Assembly (NCBI RefSeq): GCF_000613245.1
Contig: NZ_HG964938.1
Location: forward strand, 342,237 to 406,236
Origin: Mycobacterium asiaticum DSM 44297
Lineage (GTDB): Bacteria > Actinomycetota > Actinomycetes > Mycobacteriales > Mycobacteriaceae
DNA: 64,000 nt
Direction: 5' to 3'
A program made the position numbers and the translations under genes. Every line of letters starts with the position of its first letter. Positions within the stretch are counted from its first letter, which is position 1. Shown piece by piece: positions 38,089 to 46,848 of the stretch. The notes beneath the pieces were generated by a model. The model was not told where the DNA came from. It saw only the letters and a list, made by a program, of their open reading frames with translations, and made no database searches.

Positions 38089-38985
38089 GTGAATCTTCAG
38101 CAGCTTCGCTACGTCCTAGCGGTGGCCGAGACCCGCAGCTTCACCCGCGCCGCGGAGACCCTCTACGTGGTGCAGTCCGCGCTGAGCCAGCAAGTCCGAA
38201 AACTGGAAGATGAGCTGGGCGTTTCGGTATTCAACCGCACCACCCGATCAGTCTCGCTGACGCCGGCCGGCGAGGCCTTGCTGCCGTTGGTCCGACAGGT
38301 CATCGCGGGGGTGGATCAGATCGCGATCGATGCCCAGGCGCTGCGGGGAATGGTGACCGGCCGACTTAGCGTCGGGATGATGGAAATTCCCTCGGAGAGC
38401 CTGGACGTCGCCGCGCTCATGGCGACCTTCCATGCCCGCTACCCCGACGTCACGGTGACGTTGCGCAGCGGCGGCAGCGACCTGCTCGTCCAGGCAACCC
38501 GGGATCGCAACCTGGACGCGGCGATCGTCGGCTCGAACGACGCGCGGTCAAGTGACCAGCTCACCTTCGAGCACCTGTTCACCGAGTCGCTGGTCGCGGT
38601 GTTGCCGCGGGGACATCCGCTGGCCGCCCACCCGTCGGTGTCGCTGCGGGAGTTGGCCGAACTACCGTTCATCGACTTCCCGCCGGGCTACGGTCTGCGT
38701 CGCGAGACCGACCGCGGGTTCGCCGAGGTCCGGCGCCGGGTCGCCTTCGAGGTGACCCGGGTCGACGAGGTCATCCAATTCGTCTGCCAGCAGCTCGGTG
38801 TCGCGTTGCTGCCCGAGTCGGTGGCCCGCAGCCGGGCGGAGGTCAATGCGACCCTGGTGCTGCTGCCCGTGCGGGGTGCGGCTCTACGGCGCGAGGTTCA
38901 CCTGGTGGCGCCCCCGCCCCGCCTGCGGTCCGCGGCCACCCACGCCTTCGTCCAGTGCGTGCACGAGCACATAGGCATCACATAG
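38089..38985 (+). CDS. LysR-family transcriptional regulator
   Basis: 298 residues, full family length. N-terminal HTH: MNLQQLRYVLAVAETRSFTRAAETLYVVQSALSQQVRKLEDELGVSVFNRTTRSVSLTPAG. The effector domain is a two-lobed periplasmic-binding fold. The start is GTG (38089). It is divergent from the PHP/transporter operon, so it is the likely activator of that operon; the inducer is unknown. Confidence 0.92.
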   Translation: MNLQQLRYVLAVAETRSFTRAAETLYVVQSALSQQVRKLEDELGVSVFNRTTRSVSLTPAGEALLPLVRQVIAGVDQIAIDAQALRGMVTGRLSVGMMEIPSESLDVAALMATFHARYPDVTVTLRSGGSDLLVQATRDRNLDAAIVGSNDARSSDQLTFEHLFTESLVAVLPRGHPLAAHPSVSLRELAELPFIDFPPGYGLRRETDRGFAEVRRRVAFEVTRVDEVIQFVCQQLGVALLPESVARSRAEVNATLVLLPVRGAALRREVHLVAPPPRLRSAATHAFVQCVHEHIGIT

Positions 38986-38988
38986 GCG

Positions 38989-39558
38989 TCACGAATTGAC
39001 CGGACCGGTCAGGTAGCGCGCGAACACCGGACGCAGCCAGTCGGCGAGGGTCGCGTCATCCATCTGGGTGAGCGCCGGGATTCGCAGGATGTAACGGGCC
39101 GTTGCCAGCCCCAGCACCTGGGACCCGACCAGCGCGGCGCGCTCGGCGGGATGGTCCGGAACGGCGGCGGCCAAAGCCGGTGCCACCCGGTCTACGAACA
39201 CCTCGAGCATGGCGTCCGCGGCGGCGCGGTTGGTCGCCGCCGCGCGCAGTAACGGCAGAAACGGCCCGTCGGATCCCCAGACCGAGACGAACATCGGTAA
39301 CAGCACATCGACTAGCCGATCGGGCGGAATCGCAGTGAGGTCCGGGAAGGTGATGTCGAATCGCGATGCCGCCGCGAACAATTCGGCCTTGCTACCGAAG
39401 TAGTGCATGACCAGTGCCGGATCCACACCGGCCGCGGCCGCGATCGAACGGATGGTGGTGCGTTCGAAACCGTGGTTGGCGAATTGCGAGCGTGCCGTCG
39501 CCAGGATGGCCGCTCGCGTCGTCTGGCCGTCGCGCTTTTCGCGGGGCTTGGCGGGCAT
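38989..39558 (-). CDS. TetR-family transcriptional regulator
   Basis: 189 residues. HTH: GFERTTIRSIAAAAGVDPALVMHYFGSKAELFAAA, in the AcrR-like group. The ATG at 39558 is chosen because a TACACT box lies exactly six bases upstream (leaderless) and the operator begins just behind it; an upstream reading would translate the operator. It is probably autoregulated and represses the divergent hydroxylase operon. Confidence 0.92.
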   Translation of the reverse strand: MPAKPREKRDGQTTRAAILATARSQFANHGFERTTIRSIAAAAGVDPALVMHYFGSKAELFAAASRFDITFPDLTAIPPDRLVDVLLPMFVSVWGSDGPFLPLLRAAATNRAAADAMLEVFVDRVAPALAAAVPDHPAERAALVGSQVLGLATARYILRIPALTQMDDATLADWLRPVFARYLTGPVNS

Positions 39559-39564
39559 GGGAAC

Positions 39565-39570
39565 AGTGTA
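39565..39570 (-). promoter_or_regulatory. -10 box for leaderless tetR
   Basis: TACACT on the minus strand, six bases before the ATG at 39558; it directly abuts operator 1. Confidence 0.55.
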
Positions 39571-39630
39571 TTCAACAACTGTTGACACGACCAGAGTCCC
39601 GGATTATCGTTGACTTCAACAGTTGTTGAA
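39571..39630. promoter_or_regulatory. Two TetR operators, TTCAACA-N2-TGTTGAA type
   Basis: Operator 1 at 39571-39586 (TTCAACAACTGTTGAC) and operator 2 at 39615-39630 (TTCAACAGTTGTTGAA, perfect 7-bp arms). Centres are 44 bp apart, about four helical turns. One covers the tetR promoter, the other lies just before the divergent operon. Confidence 0.8.
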
Positions 39631-39643
39631 CTTGGAGGCTCCC

Positions 39644-40051
39644 GTGACCGTTACCGCCATCCAGATAGGTCTCGACCCCAATGTGATCGACTACTCGTCG
39701 CCGGAGTTCGCTCAGTTCCGCGGACTGACCCGGGAAGCGTTGCGGACCGCCAACGACGACAACGTCGCGGCGTTGCGCGCGGCGGGTTACCACGTCGACA
39801 ACTGCCTCATCACCTTCGGCGAAGCGGGCGCCGACAAGGCCCGGCAATGGTTGCAAGCCAAGCCCTACGACGCGGTGCTGATCGGAGCCGGCGTGCGGCT
39901 GGTCGCGAGCAACACGCTGCTGTTCGAAGCGATTGTCAACGCCGCGCACGTCGCACAACCCAATTGCCGCTTCGTGTTCAACTACGCGGCCCAGTCGACA
40001 CCTGATGACATCCGCCGTTGGTACCCACACCCCGAGGAGGTGGCGAAATGA
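39644..40051 (+). CDS. Conserved hypothetical protein, first gene of hydroxylase operon
   Basis: 135 residues from the GTG at 39644, with GGAGG five to six bases upstream. A Rossmann-like alternation (DNVAALRAAGYHVDNCLITFGEAGADKARQWLQAKPYDAVLIGAGVRLVASNTLLFEAIVNAAHVAQPNCRFVFNYAAQSTPDDIRRW) is visible, but no catalytic motif is recognised. It overlaps the FAD hydroxylase by 4 bp (ATGA) and shares the TetR operator, so it probably supports the same pathway. Confidence 0.78.
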   Translation: MTVTAIQIGLDPNVIDYSSPEFAQFRGLTREALRTANDDNVAALRAAGYHVDNCLITFGEAGADKARQWLQAKPYDAVLIGAGVRLVASNTLLFEAIVNAAHVAQPNCRFVFNYAAQSTPDDIRRWYPHPEEVAK

Positions 40052-41520
40052 GCGGACATGACGTCGACGTCCTTGTCGTGGGCGCCGGGCCCACCGGGCT
40101 CACTGCCGCAGGTGATCTGGCGCGGTCCGGTCGGTCCGTCACCGTTCTGGAACGCTGGCCCACCGTCAACCCGGCCAGCCGGGCCTTCGCCGTTATGGCC
40201 CGCACCCTTGAGGTACTCGACGCCCGCGGGATAGCCGAGGACGTGTTGACGCGGGCACATCGGGCCCCCGGCGTCTCGATCTTCGGCGGCGCACGCATCG
40301 ATCTAAGCCAACTCGACTCGCCCTACCGGTTCGTCGCGGTGACCCCGCAGACCAACGTCGACGCGGCACTGCGCGGGTACGCCGTCGCCCAGGGCGCCGC
40401 GGTCCGTCGCGGCATCGAGGTCACCGGGCTGACTCAGGATTCCACCGGGGTCACTGTGGTCACGGCTGACGGGACACCCTGGCGCGCAAGGTATCTGATC
40501 GGGGCCGACGGCGCACACAGCACGGTCCGCTCCTTGGTAGGCGCGGATTTCCCGGGCAAGACGGTGCTGTCCTCGATCGTGCTGGCCGATGTCAAGCTGG
40601 CGCATCCGCCCGCCGGCGACGGACTGAAAGTCGGCAGTACCCGAGACTCGTTCGCGTTCCTGGCGCCGTATCAGCGCCGCGACGCGCAGGGCTCGTGGTA
40701 CCGAGCCATGACGTGGGACCGTGGCTATCAGGTGCCCGACGACCAGCCCGTTTCCGACGAGGAGATCGTCACCATCCTCGACCGGGCCATGGGTGCCGAG
40801 TTGACCGTGCTGGACATCGAGTGGAAATCCCGATTCCATTGCGAGGAAAGGCAAGTCGCGCACTATCGGCACGGTCGTGTTTTCCTGGCCGGTGATGCTG
40901 CCCACGTGCACTCGCCGATGGGCGGGCAGGGCATGAACACCGGCATTCAAGATGCGGCGAACTTGGCGTGGAAGATCGACGCGGTGCTCGGCGGTGCGGA
41001 TGACGGCGTGCTCGACACCTATCACGACGAGCGGTACCCGATCGCGAAGCGGGTGCTGTTCCAGTCCGGCATGCTGGCCCGCGGCGTCACACTGCACCCC
41101 CGCGTGGCGCGAGGGTTGCGAAACTTACTGGCGCCGAGGCTACTTCGCGTCGCCCGGGTGCGTGACACGGTCGCAGGCAGTTTCGCCGGTACGACATTGC
41201 GGTATGCACGCCGCCGCGGCGACCACCCGCTGGTGGGCACCCGTGCCACCCAGATCCCGCTGACCCAGGGACGACTGACCGAGCTGCAGCGAATCCTGCC
41301 CGGCTTTGTACTGGTTCGCGAAAAAGGAGCGGCCGTAGTCGATGCCGTCGACCTGCACCAGGCCGAGCGCTGTGATGACGGTCCGGCCGTGCTGGTCCGA
41401 CCCGACGGCTACATCGCCTGGGCGGGTGAGTCGGCGGATCCGACCGGGTGGAGCGCGGCGCTGACACGCTGGACCAAAGCCGGGCGCATCCATGGCGCCG
41501 GCCTGCAAGCCGTACCCTGA
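40048..41520 (+). CDS. FAD-dependent aromatic hydroxylase-type monooxygenase
   Basis: 490 residues, class A flavoprotein monooxygenase (PheA/TfdB/MhpA/RdmE group). FAD motif VLVVGAGPTGLTAAGDLARSG, DG motif LIGADGAHSTVR, and second FAD motif VFLAGDAAHVHSPMGGQGMNTGIQDAANLAWK. The C-terminal thioredoxin-like extension is present. The ATG at 40048 has GAGGAGG upstream. It hydroxylates an aromatic or polyketide-like compound with NAD(P)H and O2. It is repressed by the divergent TetR (inference), which suggests a detoxification or catabolic role. Confidence 0.9.
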   Translation: MSGHDVDVLVVGAGPTGLTAAGDLARSGRSVTVLERWPTVNPASRAFAVMARTLEVLDARGIAEDVLTRAHRAPGVSIFGGARIDLSQLDSPYRFVAVTPQTNVDAALRGYAVAQGAAVRRGIEVTGLTQDSTGVTVVTADGTPWRARYLIGADGAHSTVRSLVGADFPGKTVLSSIVLADVKLAHPPAGDGLKVGSTRDSFAFLAPYQRRDAQGSWYRAMTWDRGYQVPDDQPVSDEEIVTILDRAMGAELTVLDIEWKSRFHCEERQVAHYRHGRVFLAGDAAHVHSPMGGQGMNTGIQDAANLAWKIDAVLGGADDGVLDTYHDERYPIAKRVLFQSGMLARGVTLHPRVARGLRNLLAPRLLRVARVRDTVAGSFAGTTLRYARRRGDHPLVGTRATQIPLTQGRLTELQRILPGFVLVREKGAAVVDAVDLHQAERCDDGPAVLVRPDGYIAWAGESADPTGWSAALTRWTKAGRIHGAGLQAVP

Positions 41521-41524
41521 CCCG

Positions 41525-42727
41525 CTAATCCGGTGGACTGGGCGGGAATTCCGCTCGAGTCCGGATGACATCCCGGTAGACATCCACCCGGCCCGGTACG
41601 GTGCTCAACACCGCCGTCGTGTGGCCCTCACGGCCGTATGCGGCGACGAATTCCCACGTCGCCGGATCACCTTCGACAATCTCCACGGTGTCATAATCAA
41701 CTGGCACACCGAGCATCTGGACCTTGACGTCATACTGATCCGACCAGAAGTAGGGCACCTCCCGGTACTCCTGCGCGCGATCGCGACCTGTCAACAGCGT
41801 CCGTGCCGCGGCCGCACCCTGACGGCCGGCATGTTCCCAGTGCTCGATACGTAGCTGTCGCCCGTACAGCGGGTGCCACCAGGACGCCACGTCACCGGCG
41901 GCCACGACGTCGGTGCCTCCCTCGACCGTGCCGGTGGCATCACAGACCACTCCGTCGTCCACCCGCAGTCCGGAGCCCCTGAGCCAGTCCGTCGCCGGCG
42001 TGACGCCTAAGCCGATTACGACGAGATCGGCCGGCACCTGTGAACCGTCGGTGAGGCGGACGGCCTCCACCTGCCCGTTGCCGACGAACTCCTCGACGCC
42101 CACGTCGACTCGCAGATCGACACCATGCTGGCGGTGCAGGTCGGCCCAGTGCGGTGCCAGCTCCCCGCCCAGCGCGGCGAGCAACGGATTGGCGGACCGC
42201 TCGATCAGCACCACCTCGAGCCCGATCTCCCGGCACGTTGCGGCGACCTCGGCACCGATGAATCCCCCGCCGACGACGACGACCCGAGGCCCCGAGCTCA
42301 GCCGCTCGCGAATTGCGAGACAGTCGTCGACCGTGCGAAGCATCATTACTCCGTCCGGAACGGGCCCGTTCGGCCACTCACGAGGAACGGCACCGTTGGC
42401 GATCACCAAACCGTCGAACTGCAGGGCTAACTCGTCGTCACCATCGCGGATCTGCACGGTCCGGGACGACATGTCCAGGGCGAGCGCCGAGGCGCCGCGC
42501 AGCACCCGTGCTTGCATCTCGAACTGTGGAGCCAGGTCGATGCCGGCGCGATGGACCTTCCCACTGAGCAACTTTTTCGATAGCGGTGGACGATGGTAGG
42601 GCGCGTAGCGCTCCGAACCCACGACTGTGAGCTCGCCGTCGTAACCTTCTTGTCGCAGCGTTTCGGCGGCGCGCGTCCCCGCAATCCCCGCGCCCACGAC
42701 AACCACTTGTTTGAGGGCGGTCGGCAT
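41525..42727 (-). CDS. NAD(P)H:ferredoxin reductase (rhodocoxin reductase-like)
   Basis: 400 residues. FAD motif VVVVGAGIAGTRAAETLRQ, HRPPLSKKLLSG (the flavin-stacking PPLSK), NAD motif VVVVGGGFIGAEVAATC, and ATG motif region VVAAGDVASWWHPLYG. It transfers electrons from NAD(P)H to the ferredoxin encoded 3 bp upstream. Last gene of the di-iron protein-ferredoxin-reductase operon. Confidence 0.92.
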   Translation of the reverse strand: MPTALKQVVVVGAGIAGTRAAETLRQEGYDGELTVVGSERYAPYHRPPLSKKLLSGKVHRAGIDLAPQFEMQARVLRGASALALDMSSRTVQIRDGDDELALQFDGLVIANGAVPREWPNGPVPDGVMMLRTVDDCLAIRERLSSGPRVVVVGGGFIGAEVAATCREIGLEVVLIERSANPLLAALGGELAPHWADLHRQHGVDLRVDVGVEEFVGNGQVEAVRLTDGSQVPADLVVIGLGVTPATDWLRGSGLRVDDGVVCDATGTVEGGTDVVAAGDVASWWHPLYGRQLRIEHWEHAGRQGAAAARTLLTGRDRAQEYREVPYFWSDQYDVKVQMLGVPVDYDTVEIVEGDPATWEFVAAYGREGHTTAVLSTVPGRVDVYRDVIRTRAEFPPSPPD

Positions 42728-42730
42728 CGT

Positions 42731-42919
42731 TCAGTCCCTCACCGTGATCGCCTGGGTCGGGCAGGACACTTCGGCGCCCTTGAGCTGTTGACGAAATTCT
42801 TCGCCCGGCTCGTCCTGCAGGACGTGCAGCCCGTCTTCGGCCACCTCGAACACCTCATGACAGATGCTCATGCACACGCCGTTGCCGTCGCACGTGTCGA
42901 GATCCACTGACACCTTCAT
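42731..42919 (-). CDS. Small ferredoxin ([3Fe-4S]/[4Fe-4S])
   Basis: 62 residues. The cluster motif is CDGNGVCMSIC (Cys10, 16, 20) with a distal Cys55-Pro. The residue in the variable third position of CxxNxxC is Asn. Ferredoxins of this type serve P450s and other oxygenases in mycobacteria. The ATG at 42919 overlaps the upstream gene stop (ATGA), so a longer upstream reading is rejected. Confidence 0.93.
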   Translation of the reverse strand: MKVSVDLDTCDGNGVCMSICHEVFEVAEDGLHVLQDEPGEEFRQQLKGAEVSCPTQAITVRD

Positions 42920-43821
42920 CGCAGGGCCGCCTGTTGCGCGCGCTCGCGGGCGGCTTTGGCTACCGGCGAATAGTTCAGGTAGTCGATCGCCATTTGCGTG
43001 TCCGCTTCGGCACCGGGGTGGTGGCTGGGCCGCATATACCGCACCGGCGACGTCACCAACAACTTCCACGGACTGGGCAGTCGGTATTGCCGCGCCGCCC
43101 GCATCCAGTCGCGCCATCGCCATTTCTGATCGATGGTCGGGTCGTGGTTCATCAGGTACTTGGCGCCGGCGATCCACCAACCGATGAACAGCGGTGCTGT
43201 CATGAACATCGAGAAAGCGCGGATGGCGTAGCTGCCGCAGACGTGCTGATAGACGTCGAAGACCAGGGAACGATGCTCGACTTCCTCCGCGCCGTGCCAG
43301 CGCAGCAGATCGAGCATCATCGGGTCAGCGCGGGCGTAGTCCAAGCCGCGATTTGTCAGCACCCACTCGCCGAGCATTGCCGTGAAATGTTCGAGTGCGG
43401 CCACGTCTGCCAGGCGCCGGTACAGCCACCAGCGGCGCAGCGCAGGCGGAAAAAACTTGGGCGGATCACCGAGACTCAACGACAACGTCGTGCCAAGTCG
43501 GTCGGTGTACGGCTTGGTGTCAATGCCCTGTTCGGCCAAATGGTCAAGCACCACTTGGTGCGCCCACGCATGCCAGGATTCCTGCTGGATGAACGGTTTG
43601 ATGGCCGCCTCCAACTCCGGATCGTCGACGAGCGACGACGCCTCTAGTACCGCCTTGATGAAATGGCGCTCACCCTCGGGCAACAACAGATGCAGGACGT
43701 TGATCATGTGTGTCGAGAAAGGGTCATCGGGGACCCAATGCAGTGGTGTGTCTGACCAGTCGAAGCGAACCATCCTTCGAAATTTCGGGTGTCCGTCGTG
43801 ATGAAGTGCGACTTCCGGCAT
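42916..43821 (-). CDS. Predicted metal-dependent protein (PF10118-like), ferritin-like di-iron site
   Basis: 301 residues from the ATG at 43821, with GGAAGGA upstream. Commonly labelled a metal-dependent hydrolase. The sequence shows the ligand pattern of a ferritin-like di-iron four-helix bundle: Glu51 (GERHF), Glu81-SW-His84, Glu144 (EHF) and Glu180-VE-His183. Its operon partners are a ferredoxin (4-bp overlap) and a ferredoxin reductase. A di-iron oxygenase or desaturase-like role is therefore more likely than hydrolysis (inference). Hydrophobic stretches near 195-225 could associate with membrane. Confidence 0.82.
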   Translation of the reverse strand: MPEVALHHDGHPKFRRMVRFDWSDTPLHWVPDDPFSTHMINVLHLLLPEGERHFIKAVLEASSLVDDPELEAAIKPFIQQESWHAWAHQVVLDHLAEQGIDTKPYTDRLGTTLSLSLGDPPKFFPPALRRWWLYRRLADVAALEHFTAMLGEWVLTNRGLDYARADPMMLDLLRWHGAEEVEHRSLVFDVYQHVCGSYAIRAFSMFMTAPLFIGWWIAGAKYLMNHDPTIDQKWRWRDWMRAARQYRLPSPWKLLVTSPVRYMRPSHHPGAEADTQMAIDYLNYSPVAKAARERAQQAALR

Positions 43822-44005
43822 ACCGGATTCCTTCCGCCCGTTGAGCACTCTTGGCGCGTTCGTGCATTGGCAGAGCGGCTGCCGCAGACGCGCTATCGGG
43901 CTGCACGGAAAACTGCGAACAACCGTTCACTCAACGTGTACCCACCCGCCCGACGGTCTAACGTGCCGGCGCCGGCCAGCTGACAACATGGCGTAAGAAG
44001 AGTGG

Positions 44006-45220
44006 GTGACCACCGACATCCGCGTGCTCGACGGCGAAGCTGAGCTGCTGGCCGCGTCGAAGGTGTTCCGCACCGCCATGGTCGGATTCCCGCCGCTGAA
44101 CCTGGCACCCGGTCAGATCGCCACCATGCTCGAACCCGGCCGGACCATCGGCGCGTTCGTCGACGACGAGCTGGTCGGCACCGCCGACGCGGTGACCAGC
44201 GGACTTACCCTTCCTGGCGGCGCGATAGTGCGCCATGCCGCCGTGACGCACATTGGAGTACTGCCGTCGTACACCCGCCGGGGCATTGCCAGCGATCTGG
44301 TCGGCCATCAATTGCGCGACTTCGCCGCCCGAGGCGAGGTGGTCGCGACGTTGCGGGCCTCCGAGGCGACGATCTACGGACGCTACGGCTACGGGATGGC
44401 CAGTTCGACACAGAGCGTGGAGGTCCAGACGGCACGGGCGGCGTTTCGGCCGGGCGTCGGGTCCGGCGGGGCGGTGCGGTTGCTGGACGCGGCGCAAGCG
44501 TGGGACGTGTTGCCCCGCATCTATTCCGAACACCGCCCGACGCGACCAGGCACCATCGACCGTCCCGCCGCGTGGTGGCAGAGCGTGCGGCTGCGTAGTG
44601 AATCCGGGCCTGGCCCGTTGTATATCGCGGTGCACGGCCAACCCGGATCGGAGTCGGGATTCGCCCGCTACCGTCCCATCGACACCGACCGGTGGTTCGT
44701 CAGCGACCAGCGCACCATCGTGGTGGAGGACTTGTTCGCCCCCACCACCGACGCCTACCTCGGCCTGCTCCGTTTTCTGCTTGATTTGGATCTGGTCGAC
44801 CGCGTGATGTTCTGGATGCTGCCCCTCGACGACCCGCTGCCGTCGCTGTTGGCAGATCGGCGCGCCGCCAAGGTGACCGCGATCCACGACGAGACGTGGT
44901 TGCGCATCGTAGATGTCCGGCGAGCGCTCGGTGCGCGCCGCTATTCCGGTGCCGGGTCGTTCACCCTGGCGGTCAATGATGCTCTGTTGCCGAACAATTC
45001 GGGGGTATTCGCGATCAGCGCCGACGGCGCCGCGCTTACCGATCGATCCCCCGACGTGCATGTCGAAGCAGAAGGCCTGGGCGCTGTCCTGCTGGGCGGT
45101 ACAACCTGGCGCAATCTCGCCCTGGCCGGGCTGGCGCGCGCCGACGATCCCGCGGCGCTGACGGTTGCCGACGTATTGTTCGCGGTGACCGACGCCCCGT
45201 ACGCCGGCTTCTACTTCTGA
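44006..45220 (+). CDS. Eis-family GNAT N-acetyltransferase
   Basis: 404 residues, the length of Mycobacterium tuberculosis Eis (~402). N-terminal GNAT region with acetyl-CoA loop VLPSYTRRGIASDLV and the ATIYGRYGYG motif with the catalytic Tyr. A degenerate middle GNAT domain and an SCP2-like C-terminal domain end in Phe, whose carboxylate acts as base in Eis. These enzymes acetylate several amines of polyamine or aminoglycoside type; the physiological substrate here is unknown. The start is GTG (44006). Confidence 0.88.
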   Translation: MTTDIRVLDGEAELLAASKVFRTAMVGFPPLNLAPGQIATMLEPGRTIGAFVDDELVGTADAVTSGLTLPGGAIVRHAAVTHIGVLPSYTRRGIASDLVGHQLRDFAARGEVVATLRASEATIYGRYGYGMASSTQSVEVQTARAAFRPGVGSGGAVRLLDAAQAWDVLPRIYSEHRPTRPGTIDRPAAWWQSVRLRSESGPGPLYIAVHGQPGSESGFARYRPIDTDRWFVSDQRTIVVEDLFAPTTDAYLGLLRFLLDLDLVDRVMFWMLPLDDPLPSLLADRRAAKVTAIHDETWLRIVDVRRALGARRYSGAGSFTLAVNDALLPNNSGVFAISADGAALTDRSPDVHVEAEGLGAVLLGGTTWRNLALAGLARADDPAALTVADVLFAVTDAPYAGFYF

Positions 45221-45222
45221 CC

Positions 45223-46146
45223 ATGATCGTCATCGTCGGCGCCGGGATCTCGGGGCTTGCGGCCGCCTACGCACTGTCGCGGCGCGGCGAGCGCGCGCTG
45301 GTGATCGAGCGCGGTGAACCGTTCGCAGAACAGTCGGTCGGGCTGGCGCGGATCTTCCGCGTCGCGCATCAACGCCCGGAGCTGTGCCGGCTTGCGCTGC
45401 GCGCCCGCGCGGGCTGGCAGCGCTGGCAGTCGGAGTTCGGCGCCGGACGGCTGCTGGGCTCCGAAGGTTTCATTTCCGCCGGTGCTGCCGACGCTGTCGC
45501 CGCCGCCATGCACGAGGCCGGCGCCGAGTTCCGCCGGCTCGACCGTGGCGAACTCGCGGCACACCTTCCCTTTGTGGAGGTGCCGTGGGAGACCGGCATT
45601 TTCGATCCGCTCGGCGGCAGCTTGCGCATCCGTCGCGCGTTGACCGCTCTGGCCCAGCGCGCGGACATCCGGCGTGCCGACGTCCTGTCGGTCGCCGACG
45701 ACGGCTCGGTCGCACTTGTGGACGGAACGCAGTTTCGAGCCGACCGGGTGCTGATCTGTGCCGGAGTGCAGACTCCCGCCTTGTTCGGTCCACTCGACAT
45801 CGAGTTCGGCCCGCACACCCGGTTCACCTACGAGGGCGCCAATGCGACCGGCGCCGCCTGCCTGTCCGCGCCGGAGGGCTATGGGCTGCCGATCGGCAGC
45901 ACCGGCCGCTGGGCCTTCGGCCAGGACGTCGCGGACCCGGTGACCGTGCGCCGGCTGTTCCCGACGTTGACGCCGGTAGGGCAGGTGGATTGTGTGACGG
46001 CCCGTGCGTCCTGGCTGGATGCCGGCGGCGACGGCTGGACGCTGCGCCGTCGCGGCCGGGTCAGTGGATTCGTTGGAGCCAACCTGATGAAGTTCGGGCC
46101 GGTGCTGGGCGACCTCCTCGCCGATTTCGTGCTGGACACCGGCTGA
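45223..46146 (+). CDS. FAD-dependent amine/amino-acid oxidase (DAO family)
   Basis: 307 residues. N-terminal FAD motif IVIVGAGISGLAAAYALSRRGERALVIER, then a DAO-like substrate domain (DPLGGSLRIRRALTALAQRADIR; DRVLICAGVQTPALF). Shorter than typical sarcosine oxidases (~380). It begins 2 bp after the Eis-like gene, so the two are probably co-transcribed; an amine substrate for both would be coherent but is unproven. Confidence 0.83.
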   Translation: MIVIVGAGISGLAAAYALSRRGERALVIERGEPFAEQSVGLARIFRVAHQRPELCRLALRARAGWQRWQSEFGAGRLLGSEGFISAGAADAVAAAMHEAGAEFRRLDRGELAAHLPFVEVPWETGIFDPLGGSLRIRRALTALAQRADIRRADVLSVADDGSVALVDGTQFRADRVLICAGVQTPALFGPLDIEFGPHTRFTYEGANATGAACLSAPEGYGLPIGSTGRWAFGQDVADPVTVRRLFPTLTPVGQVDCVTARASWLDAGGDGWTLRRRGRVSGFVGANLMKFGPVLGDLLADFVLDTG

Positions 46147-46175
46147 GGGGTTGCGCCAATTTTGCACTGGATGGT

Positions 46176-46197
46176 GGTGAGTGAGTACTCTCTCACC
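46176..46197. promoter_or_regulatory. 22-bp TetR operator containing the leaderless -10 box
   Basis: GGTGAG-T-GAGTACTC-T-CTCACC is symmetric at every position except one T/T pair. It ends at the base before the ATG at 46198. The -10 box TACTCT (46186-46191) is inside it, six bases from the ATG. Binding would block the promoter and the start of a leaderless mRNA directly. Confidence 0.82.
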
Positions 46198-46848
46198 ATG
46201 GTCGCCGAACAGAGTCGAGGGCGCGATCGGCTGCTGGCCGAGGCGCTCAAGCTGTTCGCCGCCAAGGGTTACGCGGCGACTTCGGTGGCCGACATCCAGC
46301 GCGCTTCCGGCCTAGCGCCGGGATCCGGCGCGCTGTACAAACACTTCGGCTCCAAGCGCGAGCTGCTGGAAGCCGCGGTCGAGCACCGGATCGCCAGCAT
46401 CGTCGCCGCGCGTGAGCAGTACGACGCCGGCGAGCCCGACAGCGTCGAGAACGCGGTGCGCACGGCGGGTCAACTGATCTGGAGCAACTTCAAGCAGAGC
46501 GAGGACCTGCTCAAGGTCATGCTGCGCGAGCCCGACGAGCTCGGTGACCTCGACGAGAAGACGTGGCAGGTCATCACCGACAACGCCTATCAGCGGTTCG
46601 CCCACGAGCTGGCCGCGTCCAATCGCTCCGGCCGCACCGATATCCCCGACCCGGAGGCGGCCGCCGCCGCCGCGATCGGGTCGCTGTCCTACGCCGCGAC
46701 GCTGCGCGCCCTCACCGGCCGCCTACCCGGAAATATCGACGAAGACCGCTACTTCGAGGCGTGGGTTAAGCAAACGCTCAGCGTCCTCGCGCACTACCGA
46801 ACACCCAAAACCCCTACCAAGCAACATGTTTCAGGAGCACAACAGTGA
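46198..46848 (+). CDS. TetR-family transcriptional regulator
   Basis: 216 residues. [40 protein letters not shown]. The ATG at 46198 is set by the adjoining operator and -10 box; an upstream in-frame start would translate the operator. The stop overlaps the fadE start (GTGA), so this regulator and the acyl-CoA dehydrogenase form an autoregulated operon. An acyl-CoA or fatty acid ligand is a reasonable guess only. Confidence 0.93.
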   Translation: MVAEQSRGRDRLLAEALKLFAAKGYAATSVADIQRASGLAPGSGALYKHFGSKRELLEAAVEHRIASIVAAREQYDAGEPDSVENAVRTAGQLIWSNFKQSEDLLKVMLREPDELGDLDEKTWQVITDNAYQRFAHELAASNRSGRTDIPDPEAAAAAAIGSLSYAATLRALTGRLPGNIDEDRYFEAWVKQTLSVLAHYRTPKTPTKQHVSGAQQ

